Assembly (NCBI GenBank): GCA_949825065.1
Contig: OX463848.1
Location: 37,751,994 to 37,815,993 of the forward strand
Direction: 5' to 3'
Source of the DNA: Odontocerum albicorne
Taxonomy: Eukaryota; Arthropoda; Insecta; Trichoptera; Odontoceridae
DNA: 64,000 nt
In this document: in pieces, positions 1 through 11,003 of the stretch
Layout: the number at the start of each line of letters is the position of its first letter
How positions within the stretch are numbered: position 1 is the first letter of the stretch
Translations under genes and position numbers: made by a program
Notes under the pieces: generated by a model
Told to the model about the DNA's origin: nothing
Database searches by the model: none
The model's input: only the letters and a program-made list of their open reading frames with translations

Positions 1-210
1 TGACGACTTTATAAATAAATTACCTGAAAGTACTTAAACACGCATCGTTAACTTAATTATGTATATTGATAAATAAATAAATTTTTAATGTATTATTGAT
101 AAGTAAATATTGCAAAATACAATTTTTTATGTTTTTTACATCCCTCTACTTTCAAAACATTCGCTCACATTTTCAGGTACCAATTATGTGCGAAAGTCGA
201 GGTCCGCCTG
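1..210 (+). mobile_element. Tigger/pogo-like transposon end, cut by window edge
   Basis: The stretch is an inverted, diverged copy of positions 826-1051. Its right end reads (reverse complement) CAGGCGGACCTCGACTTTCG, which resembles Tigger/pogo terminal inverted repeats, and is followed by TA at 211-212, the expected target duplication. In the better copy this end is the one next to the transposase C-terminus, so any transposase of this copy would lie to the left, outside the window, on the plus strand. Family call is from the terminus only. Confidence 0.6.
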
Positions 211-340
211 TATACCAAAATAACGTAGCATCGAGATTCTAAATTCAGGTTGGTTTTGTTATGTGGCTCGCGTGCTTGACTCCAGACTCCCATAAATATT
301 ACTTTTCGTAAACTGGCTAAGAGCTAAAGAAATTCCACTT

Positions 341-580
341 TGACTGCATGCTGTTCACTGCACTCATTCAACAACAAAAGGTATAAGTACGTAATTTATT
401 CAGTTAACTGCACTCGTTGAACAACAAAATATATAAGGACAGACTACATGCAGTTCAGTGCACTCTTTTCAACAACAAAATATATAAGGACGGACTACAT
501 GCAGTTCACTGCACTCGTTCAACAACAAAATATATAATGACGTACTGCAGTTACTTGACTGTATGCGTTCAACAATATTA
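341..580. repeat. Minisatellite, about 50-51 bp x 4-5
   Basis: Four to five diverged units share a core resembling CACTCGTTCAACAACAAAAT, spaced about 50 bp apart (cores near 369, 420, 470, 520). No coding sense is apparent. Confidence 0.8.
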
Positions 581-825
581 ATGCTCAGCACAACTAGGAA
601 CAAACAGTATCAGGTCGGCTTACATGACATAGAACTGTTGCTAGTAAGATAAAAAGAAGACGAAGATAAGACTCCATAAAAAGCCAATTGACTCGACGAT
701 TCCGACTTCGACTCGACAGCACTGATTTTTTTTTACCGGTTGAGCTAATTCCGACTTGGACTCTACAGCACTAATTTTATTTACAGGTTAAGCTCTTCAA
801 AATGTCCAAATCATCAGTTTGAATA

Positions 826-1658
826 CAGGTGGCCCTCGACTTTCTCACGTAATTGGTTCCTGAAAATATGTGAGAACGTTGAATGTTCGAAAGTAGAGGG
901 ATGTAAAAAAAACATCAAAAATTGTATTTTTAAATATTTATTTATCAATAATACGAGTATATTAAAAATATTTATTTATCAATATACATAATTAAGTAAA
1001 CGAGGCGTGTTTAAGTGCTTTCAGGTGTTTTCTTTATAAACTTGTCAAGAGTTAGTTGAATACCACCCTTTTTTTTTCTTTTATTGATAAAGAGTTCTAT
1101 AACACGCTGTATCTTTCTCAATCGCCCTACGTACTTGAGATATACGTTTTCCGTTGGCATCACATTCTTCCATGATAGTCAAAAATTTGTCAAGATGCAT
1201 GAAGGCTTCATTCATATTTTTGATTGTCAAAGTCTTGACGATTTTATCAGCTTCTTCTTCCTCACTTTCATTGTGTATTTCATTTAACTCTTGTTGCTCA
1301 ATTAGACATTTATTTGACAGAGGTATTGCGTGAGATTCAATCAACTCATTAACATCTTCGTTGTTGACGTCCAAGTTTAGTTAATTCATTAGGCTAACTA
1401 TTTCATATGTGATAGTTTCCGGTGTTTCTTCAGAATTTATAAAATCACTCATCATTCGTGGGCATAATTGTTTTCAGGAACCTATCGTTGTTGACTCTTT
1501 TATTTCAGCCCACGAGTCTCCAATATTGTTTATTGCGTTCCATATATTATATGTTAGTTCTTCCAAAAAAGTGGACTGCATATAAGCGAACAATTTTTGC
1601 ATTATCGACAAAAAAAATTCAAAAATTAAATTTAAAAAAATGCGAAAGTCGAGGGCCA
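826..1658 (-). mobile_element. Internally deleted Tigger/pogo-like element
   Basis: The left terminus begins CAGGTGGCCCTCGACTTTC at 826 after TA at 824-825. The right terminus at about 1641-1658 carries the inverse GCGAAAGTCGAGGGCCA and is followed by TA, lacking the last four bases of the repeat. The element of about 833 bp holds only the C-terminal part of a transposase. The right terminal repeat runs straight into mid-transposase sequence, so the 5' two thirds are deleted. A subterminal inverted copy of the terminus (CGAAAGTAGAGGG, about 888-900) can fold on it. Confidence 0.75.
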
Positions 1659-1659
1659 T
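1081..1659 (-). pseudogene. Tigger/jerky-type DDE transposase, C-terminal remnant
   Basis: Read on the minus strand, an IWNAINNIGDSW-E stretch (about 1500-1545) is followed by a stop, KQLCP-like sequence, another stop, and then an open stretch of 97 codons. That stretch is acidic in the middle and ends DKFLTIMEECDANGKR with RAIEKD..CYRTLYQ. This order is what I know from the C-terminal third of Tigger/pogo transposases (CENP-B/jerky relatives). At least two in-frame stops separate the blocks and the catalytic domain is gone, so no active enzyme can be made. It sits between the terminal repeats of the 826-1658 element. Confidence 0.75.
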
Positions 1660-1660
1660 A

Positions 1661-2479
1661 CCAAACGAATGAAAAAAAAATCAGCACTTCATTGCAACGA
1701 AACATAAAATACCACCACTTTTGGAGAATCACTTTTCTATTGGCGTCTTATCCTTGCAATTCTTCCCGAATTTAATACAACTTCGCGGTGATGGAAAGTT
1801 TGCAGATTTTGACAAATTCCTCTTTTGTCTTATCGTGGATCTCGAAACTTATTTGAAAGTTTGATGCTAAGTCGAAAAATCCTTTCCTTTTGAAATTTAG
1901 CTTAAACAATATACTTTGTGGAAAGAATCAAATGAAAGAGATCTGATAAAACAATTGAATTAACTTTTTGGAATCGAAGAAATCAGGTATGTTTTCATTT
2001 AACAATCCACTATTTCATAAATATTGTTCGAATGTTTTCGGTTTCAATCAATGTTAAAAATGAGATGATATTTTGATTTAAAAGGTCTCATTAATTAAAA
2101 ACTTATGAGTTCTTTTCTTTTGTGATCCCACTTTGGCAATGTCCTTTATTAAAATAATGTAATAAAAAGGAGCTAAAAAAAGAAATTTAACATTTTTGTA
2201 ATCAAATAAAAATAGGCTTATTAAGAATCCACATCGATCATTATATGGGCCTTAGCAAAGCTATCTCAGATATTTGGGTATACCCAATTCACAATATTTA
2301 GTCCTTGTGATGAGAAATATACTGTAAGTGAAAGGTGTCAGAGAAGAACATCATGTAACGTATGGTTAGATCAAGCAATGATAGAAATGTAAAAATATTT
2401 TTAATGATATAAATGTAAAAATCCACAGAAAGCGTAGGAGCTATATGAAAAGCAATATACTCGTAGATATAGAAGAGGT
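1661..2479. other. Unassigned AT-rich spacer
   Basis: No repeat or coding stretch recognised. If the candidate exon at 2784-2867 is real, later exons of that gene would lie here or beyond the window. I could not pick one out. Confidence 0.4.
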
Positions 2480-2632
2480 GAAAGGTAGTGTCTCACGAAA
2501 GGCGGTGTGTCGCAAAAAGGTAGTGTATCGCGAAAGGTGGTGTATCGCGAAAGGTGGCGTGTCGCGAAAGGTGGTGAATCGTGAAAATGTGTCACGAAAG
2601 GTAGTGTGTTGTGAAAGGTGGTGTGTCGCAAT
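2480..2632. repeat. Minisatellite, about 17 bp x 9
   Basis: Units resemble AAAGGTGGTGTGTCGCG with scattered changes. On the minus strand it lies just past the splice donor of the candidate exon, so it would be intronic. Confidence 0.8.
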
Positions 2633-2783
2633 AGATAGGGAGATATGGTATGTATATACTGAGACACGATAATTATTCTTGGAGGATTAATATAAAGAAT
2701 CGTCGATTGTTTTTGGCTTAAATGTATGTATAAAAAGGAGATGATGACTTTGATTAAAAAAAATAGTAAATAATAAAACTTAC

Positions 2784-2847
2784 CAGCCAATGAGACATCA
2801 AAAAGTAGGATGAGAAATAGACACACGAGACCTTTTGAAAGGTCCAT
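2784..2847 (-). CDS. Candidate first coding exon with signal peptide (partial gene)
   Basis: The minus strand gives 21 codons plus one base. A short charged start (MDLSK) is followed by a hydrophobic core rich in L, I, F and V and a small-residue end (SLA-G), a textbook secretory signal peptide. The ATG sits in AAAATGG, a good start context. The exon ends G|GTAAGT at 2783, a strong donor. About 20 bases upstream a T-rich tract ending CGCAG (2868-2872) gives an acceptor, so the exon would span 2784-2867. A second acceptor-like tract (TTTTTGTTTCAG) ends near 2979. The reading frame stays open past the donor by chance. I do not recognise the protein, and no later exon is found in the window. Confidence 0.5.
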
Positions 2848-3079
2848 TTTGAGGTTTTGTTTCACCTCTGCGAAAAAAATATACAAAATGAATTCACTAC
2901 ACTTTTTCACAAATCCACTATTCACATCACGACCGTCTAACTTTTTTCGAGAAGTTTTGCGTCGATCACAGAAGCTCTGAAACAAAAAGAAACAATAATT
3001 ACTAATTAAGTATCTTAAAAAATATCTGCGATATAAATCTGATAAATAAATAGTTATGATCATTATTTTTTTTATCCAG

Positions 3080-3577
3080 ACTATTAAGTGTTAATTATGG
3101 TAAGAATTTCCAGTTTACCTATCCTATTATGCCACTCATGCCTGAGCATTTCCCATGATAGCATAGCCCTTAACGACACCTCTTCATCCATCTCTGCACT
3201 CCATGGTTCGAAGAGCAGTGGCTAAAGGCAGTCGTGTTGCAGCCCTCACTTGGTTAATCAAAGCCGTTGAGGTTCCTCTTGTGCACCGTTCTTCCACGCT
3301 TCTAGTAACCTCGAACCTCTGCAAACTACTTGGCCACGAGCAATATATCCAACATATCGGAGTACCTATCGTAGACATATTTTCAAGAACCTGCCGGTGA
3401 CTTCAAAAATGAAGGCACCAGTTTGTTATGCCGTCTTTGTAATTCGTAGTATCCTTTTTCAGCATCACATTTAAAAAAAAACATCTCTTCTACGTCCCTC
3501 GCTGGTCTCTTGGAGTTCACATTTCCGTGTCTTACATAAATATTGTGAAAACAAACCTTGACTAGATGCATTTTTGT
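3080..3577. other. Unassigned, GC-richer block
   Basis: About 3190-3400 is clearly less AT-rich than its surroundings and open for about 60 codons on both strands. I recognise no family. It could be an old exon or a transposon fragment. Confidence 0.3.
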
Positions 3578-4450
3578 CGTCATGGTAATGGTTCTTTCTG
3601 TTCTTCTATGTCTTTTCCTGCTGTGATATTCAGTAGTAAGCAATAAAGATCATCATATTATTCACATTAATCAAGTTTTGCCATGGTAATGGTTCTGTTT
3701 TTCCATGTCTTTTCTAGCAGTTATATTCAGAAGGAAGCAATAAAAATCGTCATTTTATTCACATTAATCAGGTTTTGCCATGGTAATGGTTCTGTTCTTC
3801 CGTGTATTTTCCAGCTGTGATATTCAGTAGGAAGCAATAATAATCGTCATTTTATTCACATTAATCAGGTTTTGCCATGGTAATGGTTCCGTTCTTCCGT
3901 GTCTTTTCCAGCTGTGATATTCAGTAGGAAGCAATAAAAATCGTCATTTTATTCACATTAATCAGGTTTTGCCATGGTAATGGTTCTGTTCTTCCGTGTA
4001 TTTTCCAGCTGTGATATTCAGTAGGAAGCAATAATAATCGTCATTTTATTCACATTAATCAAGTTTTGCTATGGTATTGGTTCTGTTCTTCCATGTCTTT
4101 TCCAGCTAGATTCAGTAGGAAGCAATAAAAACTGTTATTTTATTCACATTAATCAGGTTTTGCCATAGTAATGGTTCTGTTCTTCCATGTCTTTTCCTGC
4201 TGTGATATTCAGTAGGAAACAATAAAGATTGTCATATAATTCACATTAATCAGGTTTTACCATGGTAATGGTTTTGTTCTTCTATGTCTTTTCCAGCTGT
4301 GATATTCAGAAGGATGCAATAAAGATCGTCGTATTATTCACATCTATCAGATTTTGTCACGGTAATGGTTCTGTTCTTCCATGTCTTTTCCTGCTGTGAT
4401 ATTCAGTAGGAAGCAATAAAGATCGTCATATTATTCACATCAATCAGGTC
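3578..4450. repeat. Tandem repeat, about 97 bp x 9
   Basis: Each unit runs GCCATGGTAATGGTTCTGTT, CTTTTCCAGCTGTGATATTC, then GAAGCAATAAAGATCGTCAT and an ATTCACATTAATCAG stretch. Unit starts at 3675, 3772 and 3869 give a 97-bp period, and a few units are shorter. Divergence between units is modest. Confidence 0.9.
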
Positions 4451-4589
4451 TTACCCCGAGAATCTAGTCTCAACTTTTGGAGAAGTTAATATATGTTGCG
4501 AGTCCTGTATAACCTCATAATCAAATACAATGTTACATTCGATCAAGAAACTCCAGCTCTGTATGTTCACCTTTCATAAATTCACTTTT

Positions 4590-4830
4590 ATGAGGTTTAT
4601 GGGCGCGTGGTAATGCTCTGGATTTTCGTACGGAAGGCAGTTCATAATTGCATGCACCTGAAGAAGCAACAACACTCTCTCAGGTTTCATGCGCGCGAGT
4701 ATTATTACCAGACAAAGTCGATAACCAGACTGGGACCCTTTTTATTTTTTATACTTTCAGGAATTGAATTCAAAACCCCCAAGAGGATATAATTGTCTTA
4801 CCAACCAAGTCTCGGAGATTACTTTATAAT
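4590..4830 (-). mobile_element. SINE-B copy (tRNA-like retroposon), degenerate
   Basis: Shares GCGAGTATTATTACCAGAC, CCAGACTGGGACCC and a tRNA-like segment (CTTACCAACCAAGTCTCGGAG) with the copies at 37965-38180 and 48490-48750. The tRNA-like head lies at the right end, so the element reads on the minus strand. Confidence 0.5.
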
Positions 4831-4899
4831 ATAAACACTTCACTTTTATCTATTTCAAAATTGTATTCACTGAGTTTTTTCACGTTTATCTCGGTCATT

Positions 4900-5488
4900 C
4901 CAAAATTCTTGTACATTGTATACTAATCCAAAATTCTTGTACATTGTATACTAATCCAAAATTCTTGTACATTGTATACTAATCCAAAATTCTTGTACAT
5001 TGTATACTAATCAACAATTCTTGTACATTGTATACTAATCCAAAATTCTTGTACATTTTCTACTAATCCAAAATTCTTGTACATTGTATACTAATCCAAA
5101 ATTCTTGTACATTGTATACTAATCAACAATTCTTGTACATTGTATACTAATCCAAAATTCTTGTACATTTTCTACTAATCCAAAATTCTTGTACATTGTA
5201 TACTAATTCAAAATTCTTGTACATTTTATACTAATCCAAAATTCTTGTACATTGTCTACCAATCCAAAATTCTTGTACATTGTATACTAATCCAAAATTC
5301 TTGTACATTGTCTACTAATCCAAAATTCTTGTACATTGTATACTAATCCAAAATTCTTGTACATTGTCTACTAATCCAAAATTCTTGTACATTTTATACT
5401 AATCCAAAATTCTTGTACATTGTCTACTAATTCAAAATTCTTGTACATTGTATACTAATCCAAAATTCTTGTACATTGTATACTAATC
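4900..5488. repeat. Minisatellite, 28 bp x 21
   Basis: Units read CCAAAATTCTTGTACATTGT plus ATACTAAT. Variants (CTACTAAT, TTTCTACT, ATCAACAATT) recur in blocks, which suggests that multi-unit segments were copied together. The right edge abuts a LINE fragment. Confidence 0.95.
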
Positions 5489-5757
5489 GTATTGAATATT
5501 TTTGCAAATCTTTCATCATTTATTTTTTCTATCTGGCCAAATCATCTCAATACTCCTTTCTTCATCTTAAGCATTTCATCTTCTTTCTTTCTAGATACTT
5601 TCTTAATGTTTTCCTTAGTTATTCTGTTATACAGTGTTTTCCCACACATTTTACGCAACGCTCTCATTTTCCGTATTTATGTTACTTTCGTCCCTTTTTT
5701 GCGATGTACAAGCTTTGCTTGCACGTTATTATGTTGAGATCAAAATTCCATAATTAA
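5489..5757 (-). pseudogene. RTE-clade LINE reverse transcriptase fragment
   Basis: The minus strand translates with breaks to MRALRKMCGKTLYNRIT, then a lysine-rich stretch and KMKKGVLR-FGQIE. This is the C-terminal end of RTE-type reverse transcriptases, related to the RTE-A copies here. Stops interrupt it. Confidence 0.65.
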
Positions 5758-6294
5758 CGATTGTCTAAATGTTTTTACTAAACTTTTTTATTAAAAAAAA
5801 AATGACATCCAATAAGCCATGTATCTTGTTTTTTTTCTACTGCCAAGTTTCGCATATGCCAATGTTGGTCCCGAAATTCCAATACGAGCGTAGAGCCTTA
5901 CTTAAAAAATATTTAACTTAAATACTCGTACATGAGGATCTCTCTGAATACTTAAAGTTTTTACATAGTTTAAACAATAAAATTTTCGGATACAAAATTT
6001 TGTAGCCCAGACAATACACGACGGATGATAGCAGAAAATGTGTTGTTTAAAAGCACGGGAATGAAAATGAACGAGAAATTAAACATTACACGAAGAATAT
6101 TTTTTGAAAGAGGTCTAAAAATAAGCCAGAGTTTCGCAGAAATAATATATTGCTCTGCGAGCCGGCCTCCAAATACACTAACTTGTTGTTTGCGAAAAGC
6201 GAATTGAAGTTCTCTTTAATGTTTACGATTCTAGGATTTCATATTATTTCCCCTAATAATTACTCTCTTTATAGAGCGGTCTTGGTCTATAACA
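5758..6294. other. Unassigned AT-rich spacer
   Basis: No gene or repeat recognised. A 60-codon open stretch at 6025-6207 has no features I can support. Confidence 0.4.
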
Positions 6295-7572
6295 GGTTAT
6301 CCAGAAAGTAATTTATATTTTTTCGGATAGATGTCGTTAGTAACATTTTTGGTCGCTATCTTCATTTCAAACGTCCTGAATATATATTATTATGAAAGGT
6401 AACAATAGTATAGTGTATTAAAATTCTAAATTATTTAGGTTATTTTGAAGGTGGAACAAAATAATATGGTTTTCGTTGCATGGCGTTTTTTTCCTATCGA
6501 AAAAGAAAAAAAATGTAACAAGAACCAACAAAAAATTTACTATGTATGGTGACGATGCAATGTGTGATATTTTGTGTCAAATGTGTAAAAAACACAGTTG
6601 CGTGAGACTCTCGCGCGGTAGAAGTGAAACTTCTTAGCTCATAGGAAAAGTTGATTTTATGCATTGCTTTTTTCCAATTGTTTAAGATTTATTTTAAGGA
6701 TTAGGAAATGGTTATGTGAAATTTCATTCAAGAAAATCTCTCTTAATTAAATAAAATAATATTTTTTCTTTATTTTTAATAATAAATAATAATAGTTTTA
6801 ATAATAATATAAAACATTTCTGTGTGATGCAACACGTTTTGGATCGCAATGCGGAAGAAGAGTTTTTATTAGCTAACGTAGGTATTTATACTATCCCCGC
6901 GTGTGTGCGGGAATGCGAGCAAGATATCCTTCGTCTCGTTTCTGCATTAGCAAAACGATTAATGTCGTATGTAGGTGATAATTTATTTACGGAACTGGCG
7001 CGACGGACGTGGTGCGTTCTCACTCCGGCATGGAATGCGCTCCGCTCCCGGCTATGGGTTGAATGACCGGCGTGTGAACTTCGCACTTGCTTGTTTTGAA
7101 TTGTCAAGGAGTGCAAAGGTCGCATCACCGGTCATTGACCGAGTGTGCGACCGCCACAATATTAAAATAATACATTAATTATTATTAATATTTAAATAAT
7201 TAATAATAATTTATTAATAAATAAAATATTTAATAATAATTAATAATAATTTAACATAAATTTAATAATAATAATATAATACACCGTTTCACTTTTCGTG
7301 ACGTTCAAGCCAATTTGGCCTATCGCGCCTATATAAGTTTCACTTCAAAAATCCGTAATTATGGTACGAGACTCAAAGATGATGTGCGCTCCAGAAGGTC
7401 GATTTCCGTTTATGAACGACTAAATGAAGGCTTTGATCGAGAACAACCATTTTTTTATGAAACAAGAGATTACTGAGATACTAAAAATATCGAAAACCAA
7501 TATCTAAGAGAAATGAGTTTAATTTTGCATTTGAATTTGACCTAAAAATACAAATTTACTTTCCGGACGGCA
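6295..7572 (+). mobile_element. Decayed mariner-like element, split by a solo LTR
   Basis: Terminal inverted repeats match: GGTTATCCAGAAAGTAATTT at 6295 against the reverse complement of AAATTTACTTTCCGGACGGC near 7550-7571. Between about 7355 and 7510 the plus strand carries broken transposase N-terminal sequence, including RLKDDVRSRRSISV and IENNHFFMKQEITEIL, the helix-turn-helix region of mariner-family transposases. The catalytic part is missing. A solo LTR (6821-7158) and TAA-rich runs interrupt it. Confidence 0.55.
6821..7158 (-). mobile_element. Solo LTR (LTR retrotransposon), minus strand
   Basis: On the minus strand it begins TGTGGCGGTCGCACACTCGG and ends TTGCATCACACA, with GTATAAATACCTACG promoter-like sequence near 6885-6899. 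The same TATAAATACCTAC and GGTCAATGACCG signatures occur in the LTRs at 29257, 53669 and 63922. No clear target duplication: the flanks are TAA-rich. GC content is well above the surroundings. Confidence 0.65.
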
Positions 7573-8570
7573 CAATATTTTTATCATTTTCCATTATCGT
7601 CATACAATCATTAAAACTGATGCAGCGATGTCTGTGATATTCTGATGCTTCAAAGTATTGTAAAGATAGGTGGTTACTTTCAGTACTAATGGGTATCGCT
7701 GCCCTTCACCAACCTAGTAGCTTTGCTCCCTTGGGCTATCAAGTTAACTGCTAGCCTAGGTCTGGACCCTACAGTTGATGCAGACCAGCCGAGAGATCCC
7801 GCATCAAGGAATTCTTAATCGGCTCCCTTAGATCAAGAGATAAGTAGATGAAGTTTGGGTTCGATGGGGTGTAGGTGTTGGGTGGTTACTGCAATTGGGT
7901 ATCAGAAAAGGAAAACATTGATCAGTTAGGGAACCTTTGGTTTTCCACACCCGTTCTTACTGGTACAGTCAAGTATAAGAGGAATTCATACAACATAAGG
8001 CTTTTCTAGACGTTAATGTTGCAAATATCTTAGACGGAACGGAGAACAAACGAGGCTATGTCACTGGAACTTTGTATAAACATTTGTCTTTCCACAATCT
8101 GTAAACATCCGTTATTGCATTATTTCCATGAAAAGGAGAACAAACGCTAGTAGATAGAAAGGATGAAAAACTAATCACTAAAACTTCTTATGAACTTTGA
8201 CAGAAAGGAGAACAAACGATATTGAACGGAAAGGAGAACAAACGAGACCATGTCGCAAAAAATTCATATAAACTTTTGTCTTTCCACAACCTGTTTACAA
8301 ATGTTTTGTCTACATTGATACAAGTCTCAAAAAGTCTATCTTAGTGGTCATTTGTTTCTGGAAGGAAACCATGAGATCGTGTTTCCTCGCGTTGCTCTGA
8401 CCAGGTCAAGGAAGTTACCAACTCCACTGTATTATTGGGTACCACTGGCTTCATATTTGGTCAGAGACATAAATGGTGCAGGGTTTATCATGAAGATCAC
8501 AATTCTCAGCCATGATTACATTGACTAGAAAAAGAGAGGAAAAGGTTTTTGAAATATTTCTGATTAATTT
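7573..8570. other. Unassigned block with internal duplication
   Basis: About 7690-7990 is of near-average GC for the window and unrecognised. GGTGGTTACT occurs at 7669 and again near 7880. See the direct repeat at 8033-8310. Confidence 0.3.
8033..8310. repeat. Direct repeat, two copies 195 bp apart
   Basis: A segment of about 80 bp with GGAGAACAAACGAG and TTTGTCTTTCCACAA occurs at about 8036 and 8231. The GGAGAACAAACG core also appears near 8145 and 8206. Confidence 0.7.
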
Positions 8571-8590
8571 TGTAGCGATGTTCGTTACCA

Positions 8591-9056
8591 TGTAGCGTGT
8601 GTCCTATTAGGACGTGCTGATGATGTTGATGTTGACATCGCTATATCTGTTTTAGTCGAATTCTGCGTTCCTTTTCGTTCGGGGTCATCAATGTAGCGAG
8701 TTGCTTATCTTGATACGTCGTGATGATTTTGATTTATATTTATTTTAAATATAAAACTCAGGAATGCGGATGAAACGAAAGTGAGAGTGAATGGCCGGTA
8801 AATAATAACAAGTCTTGACAGTTGGATGAATAATAATCTAATAATGTTTATTTCTCTACAAGTAGGTAATTTTATAGTAATGAGTGAATGTGCTAGCAAC
8901 ACATACTTTGTCTCACTCCCGCGCGTGCACCAGCGTAGCGGGTAGTACATTTATTTGCTGGAGACAGACAAATACTATTTGTGAGTAAACATTGTTGACG
9001 TTTTAGTATGTGACAATTGTAAATAGTTCATCGGTCGTTGACCCTGTATGTTTACA
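8591..9056 (-). mobile_element. LTR retrotransposon remnant: LTR, primer-binding-like site, second LTR end
   Basis: On the minus strand an LTR starts TGTAAACATACAGGGTCAAC at 9056 and ends CGCTACA at 8692. Directly after it comes TTGATGACCCCGAACG, which resembles the gypsy-type primer-binding region TTGGTGACCCCGACG known from insects. A second LTR end (TGTAGCG plus CCTATTAGGACGTGCTGATG on the plus strand, 8591-8630) follows about 60 bp on. This fits a 5' LTR and leader joined to the tail of a 3' LTR by internal deletion. No matching target duplication was found. Confidence 0.55.
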
Positions 9057-9167
9057 GTTTTAACAATAAATTATGTTTGACAATTCAATTTTATTTATTT
9101 AGGAACGTAGGTATCCTACAATTTTAAAAAATTACCATGGGGCAATGAGCTCGCCAGATTATATCGC

Positions 9168-9375
9168 ATAACACTTTCGTTGTATACAACACAACCCAGA
9201 GGGGTTTATTGCAGTTTATTTCGACTAGAAAAAGGTTTAAAAATGCCTTTAGTGAAACCAGAATATAACCCTTTTTTTAATATACACATATGGACACCAA
9301 CGGGAATCGTACTCGGCAATCCCGGGCCTAGTTTGTAAGTCAGGCTATGTACTAACTAGGCCAAAGAGATCATTA
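9168..9375 (-). mobile_element. SINE-A copy
   Basis: The minus-oriented copy runs from the 3' tail (CACTTTCGTTGTATACAACA, GGGGTTTATTGC) to a tRNA-like head with a degenerate B box at about 9300-9375. Confidence 0.6.
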
Positions 9376-10195
9376 CTAACAGTTAATCGCGGGATTGGTT
9401 TTTTTAACTAACTGTAAAACATTGAAAATTTGCATGGTTTTAATGAAAATGTGTACCGTACATTACGAATGCATAATAATACTAATAACCCTCCATTTGC
9501 AGATATCACCACTTCACTAGGCACGGCCTGTGATATAGCTTAATTAATTAATATTCAAGCATAAACTTCATATATATGTTCTTAATAAATACTAAGCTGA
9601 AACATTCACACTATGCATTCACATCACATACCCGATTCTAACCGCATCACAATATCAACAACCGTATCAAAATCATATTCAACAACTTCTTATTACATGC
9701 TCTACATTCCCATTAGCCTTTCTCTCACATATATTTGTGGATACCTTCAAAACCTCCTTCCTCCTCGTTCTTTGCTGTCAATAGGCCACCTTGGTAAATT
9801 TATTAAAAAATCGTTTTTGATTATTTTATATCTTTTTTTGCCAATTCCAAATAATGTGTTTTTAGTAATAATTGTAAAATATTTATTTATTTTTAAATAT
9901 TTCCAAATTCAGGTATATAATCATACCCATCTGAGATACAAAGAGTTTCTTATTTTAAGAATTTAATTGGATTCTTGATTATATGAAATACAATTAGACT
10001 GAAATTTGCTATTGCAAAGTTATGATTTGTTAAAACTGTGAATTACTGTCTTCTTCCCAAATGACAATAAATCCAATGCCATATGATCGAAATACTAAAT
10101 CTACTATGAATAATTCTATGTTATTACGATAAAATACAATATTTTTAATACATTGCATTATATTCAGCTTTTATTGTACGAGTATATAATCCAGA
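9376..10195. other. Unassigned spacer
   Basis: A 117-codon open stretch at 9613-9966 has the pyrimidine-rich look of antisense retroelement sequence, but I could not assign it. Confidence 0.3.
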
Positions 10196-10285
10196 TTTTA
10201 AGAAGCCTCAGTGAAAACCAGGGTGGGACCTTTTAAAAAAATGGATACTAACGGAAACCGAACCACCGGATTGGAACTCAAGTGT
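10196..10285 (-). mobile_element. SINE-A fragment
   Basis: Matches the middle of SINE-A (AAGCCTCAGTGAAAACCAGG, then ACGGAAACCGAACC). It is joined directly to the next SINE-A copy. Confidence 0.5.
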
Positions 10286-10502
10286 AATGTATTGTATTAC
10301 ACTTTTGTTGTTTACAAGTACAACCTGACGGGATTATTGTCATGAGGCCATCTGTTCCAACCAACCAGAAATATGTTAAAGAGTTAAGTGACAACCAGAC
10401 TGGTATCCTTTTTAAATAAATCTGAGTTCCAGCGAGATTTTGAACCCGCAACCTCTAGACTGGGAGACAGGTGTCTTACCAACAAGGTACCGGAGGTCGG
10501 CT
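10286..10502 (-). mobile_element. SINE-A, near full length
   Basis: Best minus-strand copy. Reverse complement order: a tRNA-like head with A box (TTGGTAAGACACCTGTCTCC) and B box (GGTTCAAAATC), a CCAGTCTGGTTGTCACTTAA-like body, GCCTCATGACAATAATCCCG, and a tail ACAAAAGTGTAATACAATAC. The tRNA-like head marks it as a polymerase III-type retroposon rather than a tRNA gene. Confidence 0.75.
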
Positions 10503-10884
10503 TACCATCTTAGTCACTGATCAAACTTATTGTTACGTACATATGTGAGAATAATTTTAATTATAATTTTAACACACATTGTTTGACGCATACGTTTAAA
10601 TCAAGGGTACATCGATTAAACTATATGGGTTTGACGACCTCCGTGACCTATGTAGTAAAACATTGGTATTTTTCTTTTAGGTCCACCCCGAGGGTAGCCA
10701 AAAAACAAAAGGAAAATGTATCCCGGTCTGATTGAAGAGTTTGACTGTTAACAATTCTCGCACGCGCCTGATGTAACATTGTTATGTTATGTATATGAAA
10801 GTGTTGTCACCAGTCCACGTACGGTATTGCGGATATGTTGAACGGTATAATACGAATGAATGAGTAAGATTAATCTAAACATTT

Positions 10885-11003
10885 TAGGTATAATACTTGC
10901 CGATTCTGGTAAAATTTTACCTGCATGGGTATAATACTTGTCAGTTCTGGTAAAATTTAACCTGCATAGGTATATTACTTCCGATTCTGGTAAAATACTT
11001 GTC
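10885..11003. repeat. Short tandem repeat, about 41 bp x 3
   Basis: Units share GGTATAATACTTG and TTCTGGTAAAATTT; starts near 10887, 10928 and 10969. Confidence 0.8.

Noticed and set aside
1458..1775. 105-codon open frame on the plus strand
   Set aside because: Antisense to the Tigger transposase remnant and its terminal repeat.
2401..3063. 220-codon open frame on the minus strand as one protein
   Set aside because: It runs through a clear donor (2783), acceptor-like tracts and a minisatellite. Only the signal-peptide part has protein character.
5476..5757. 93-codon hydrophobic protein on the plus strand
   Set aside because: Antisense to an RTE reverse transcriptase fragment.
9613..9966. 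117-codon protein on the plus strand
   Set aside because: Low-complexity, pyrimidine-biased composition and no domain. Probably antisense retroelement or chance.
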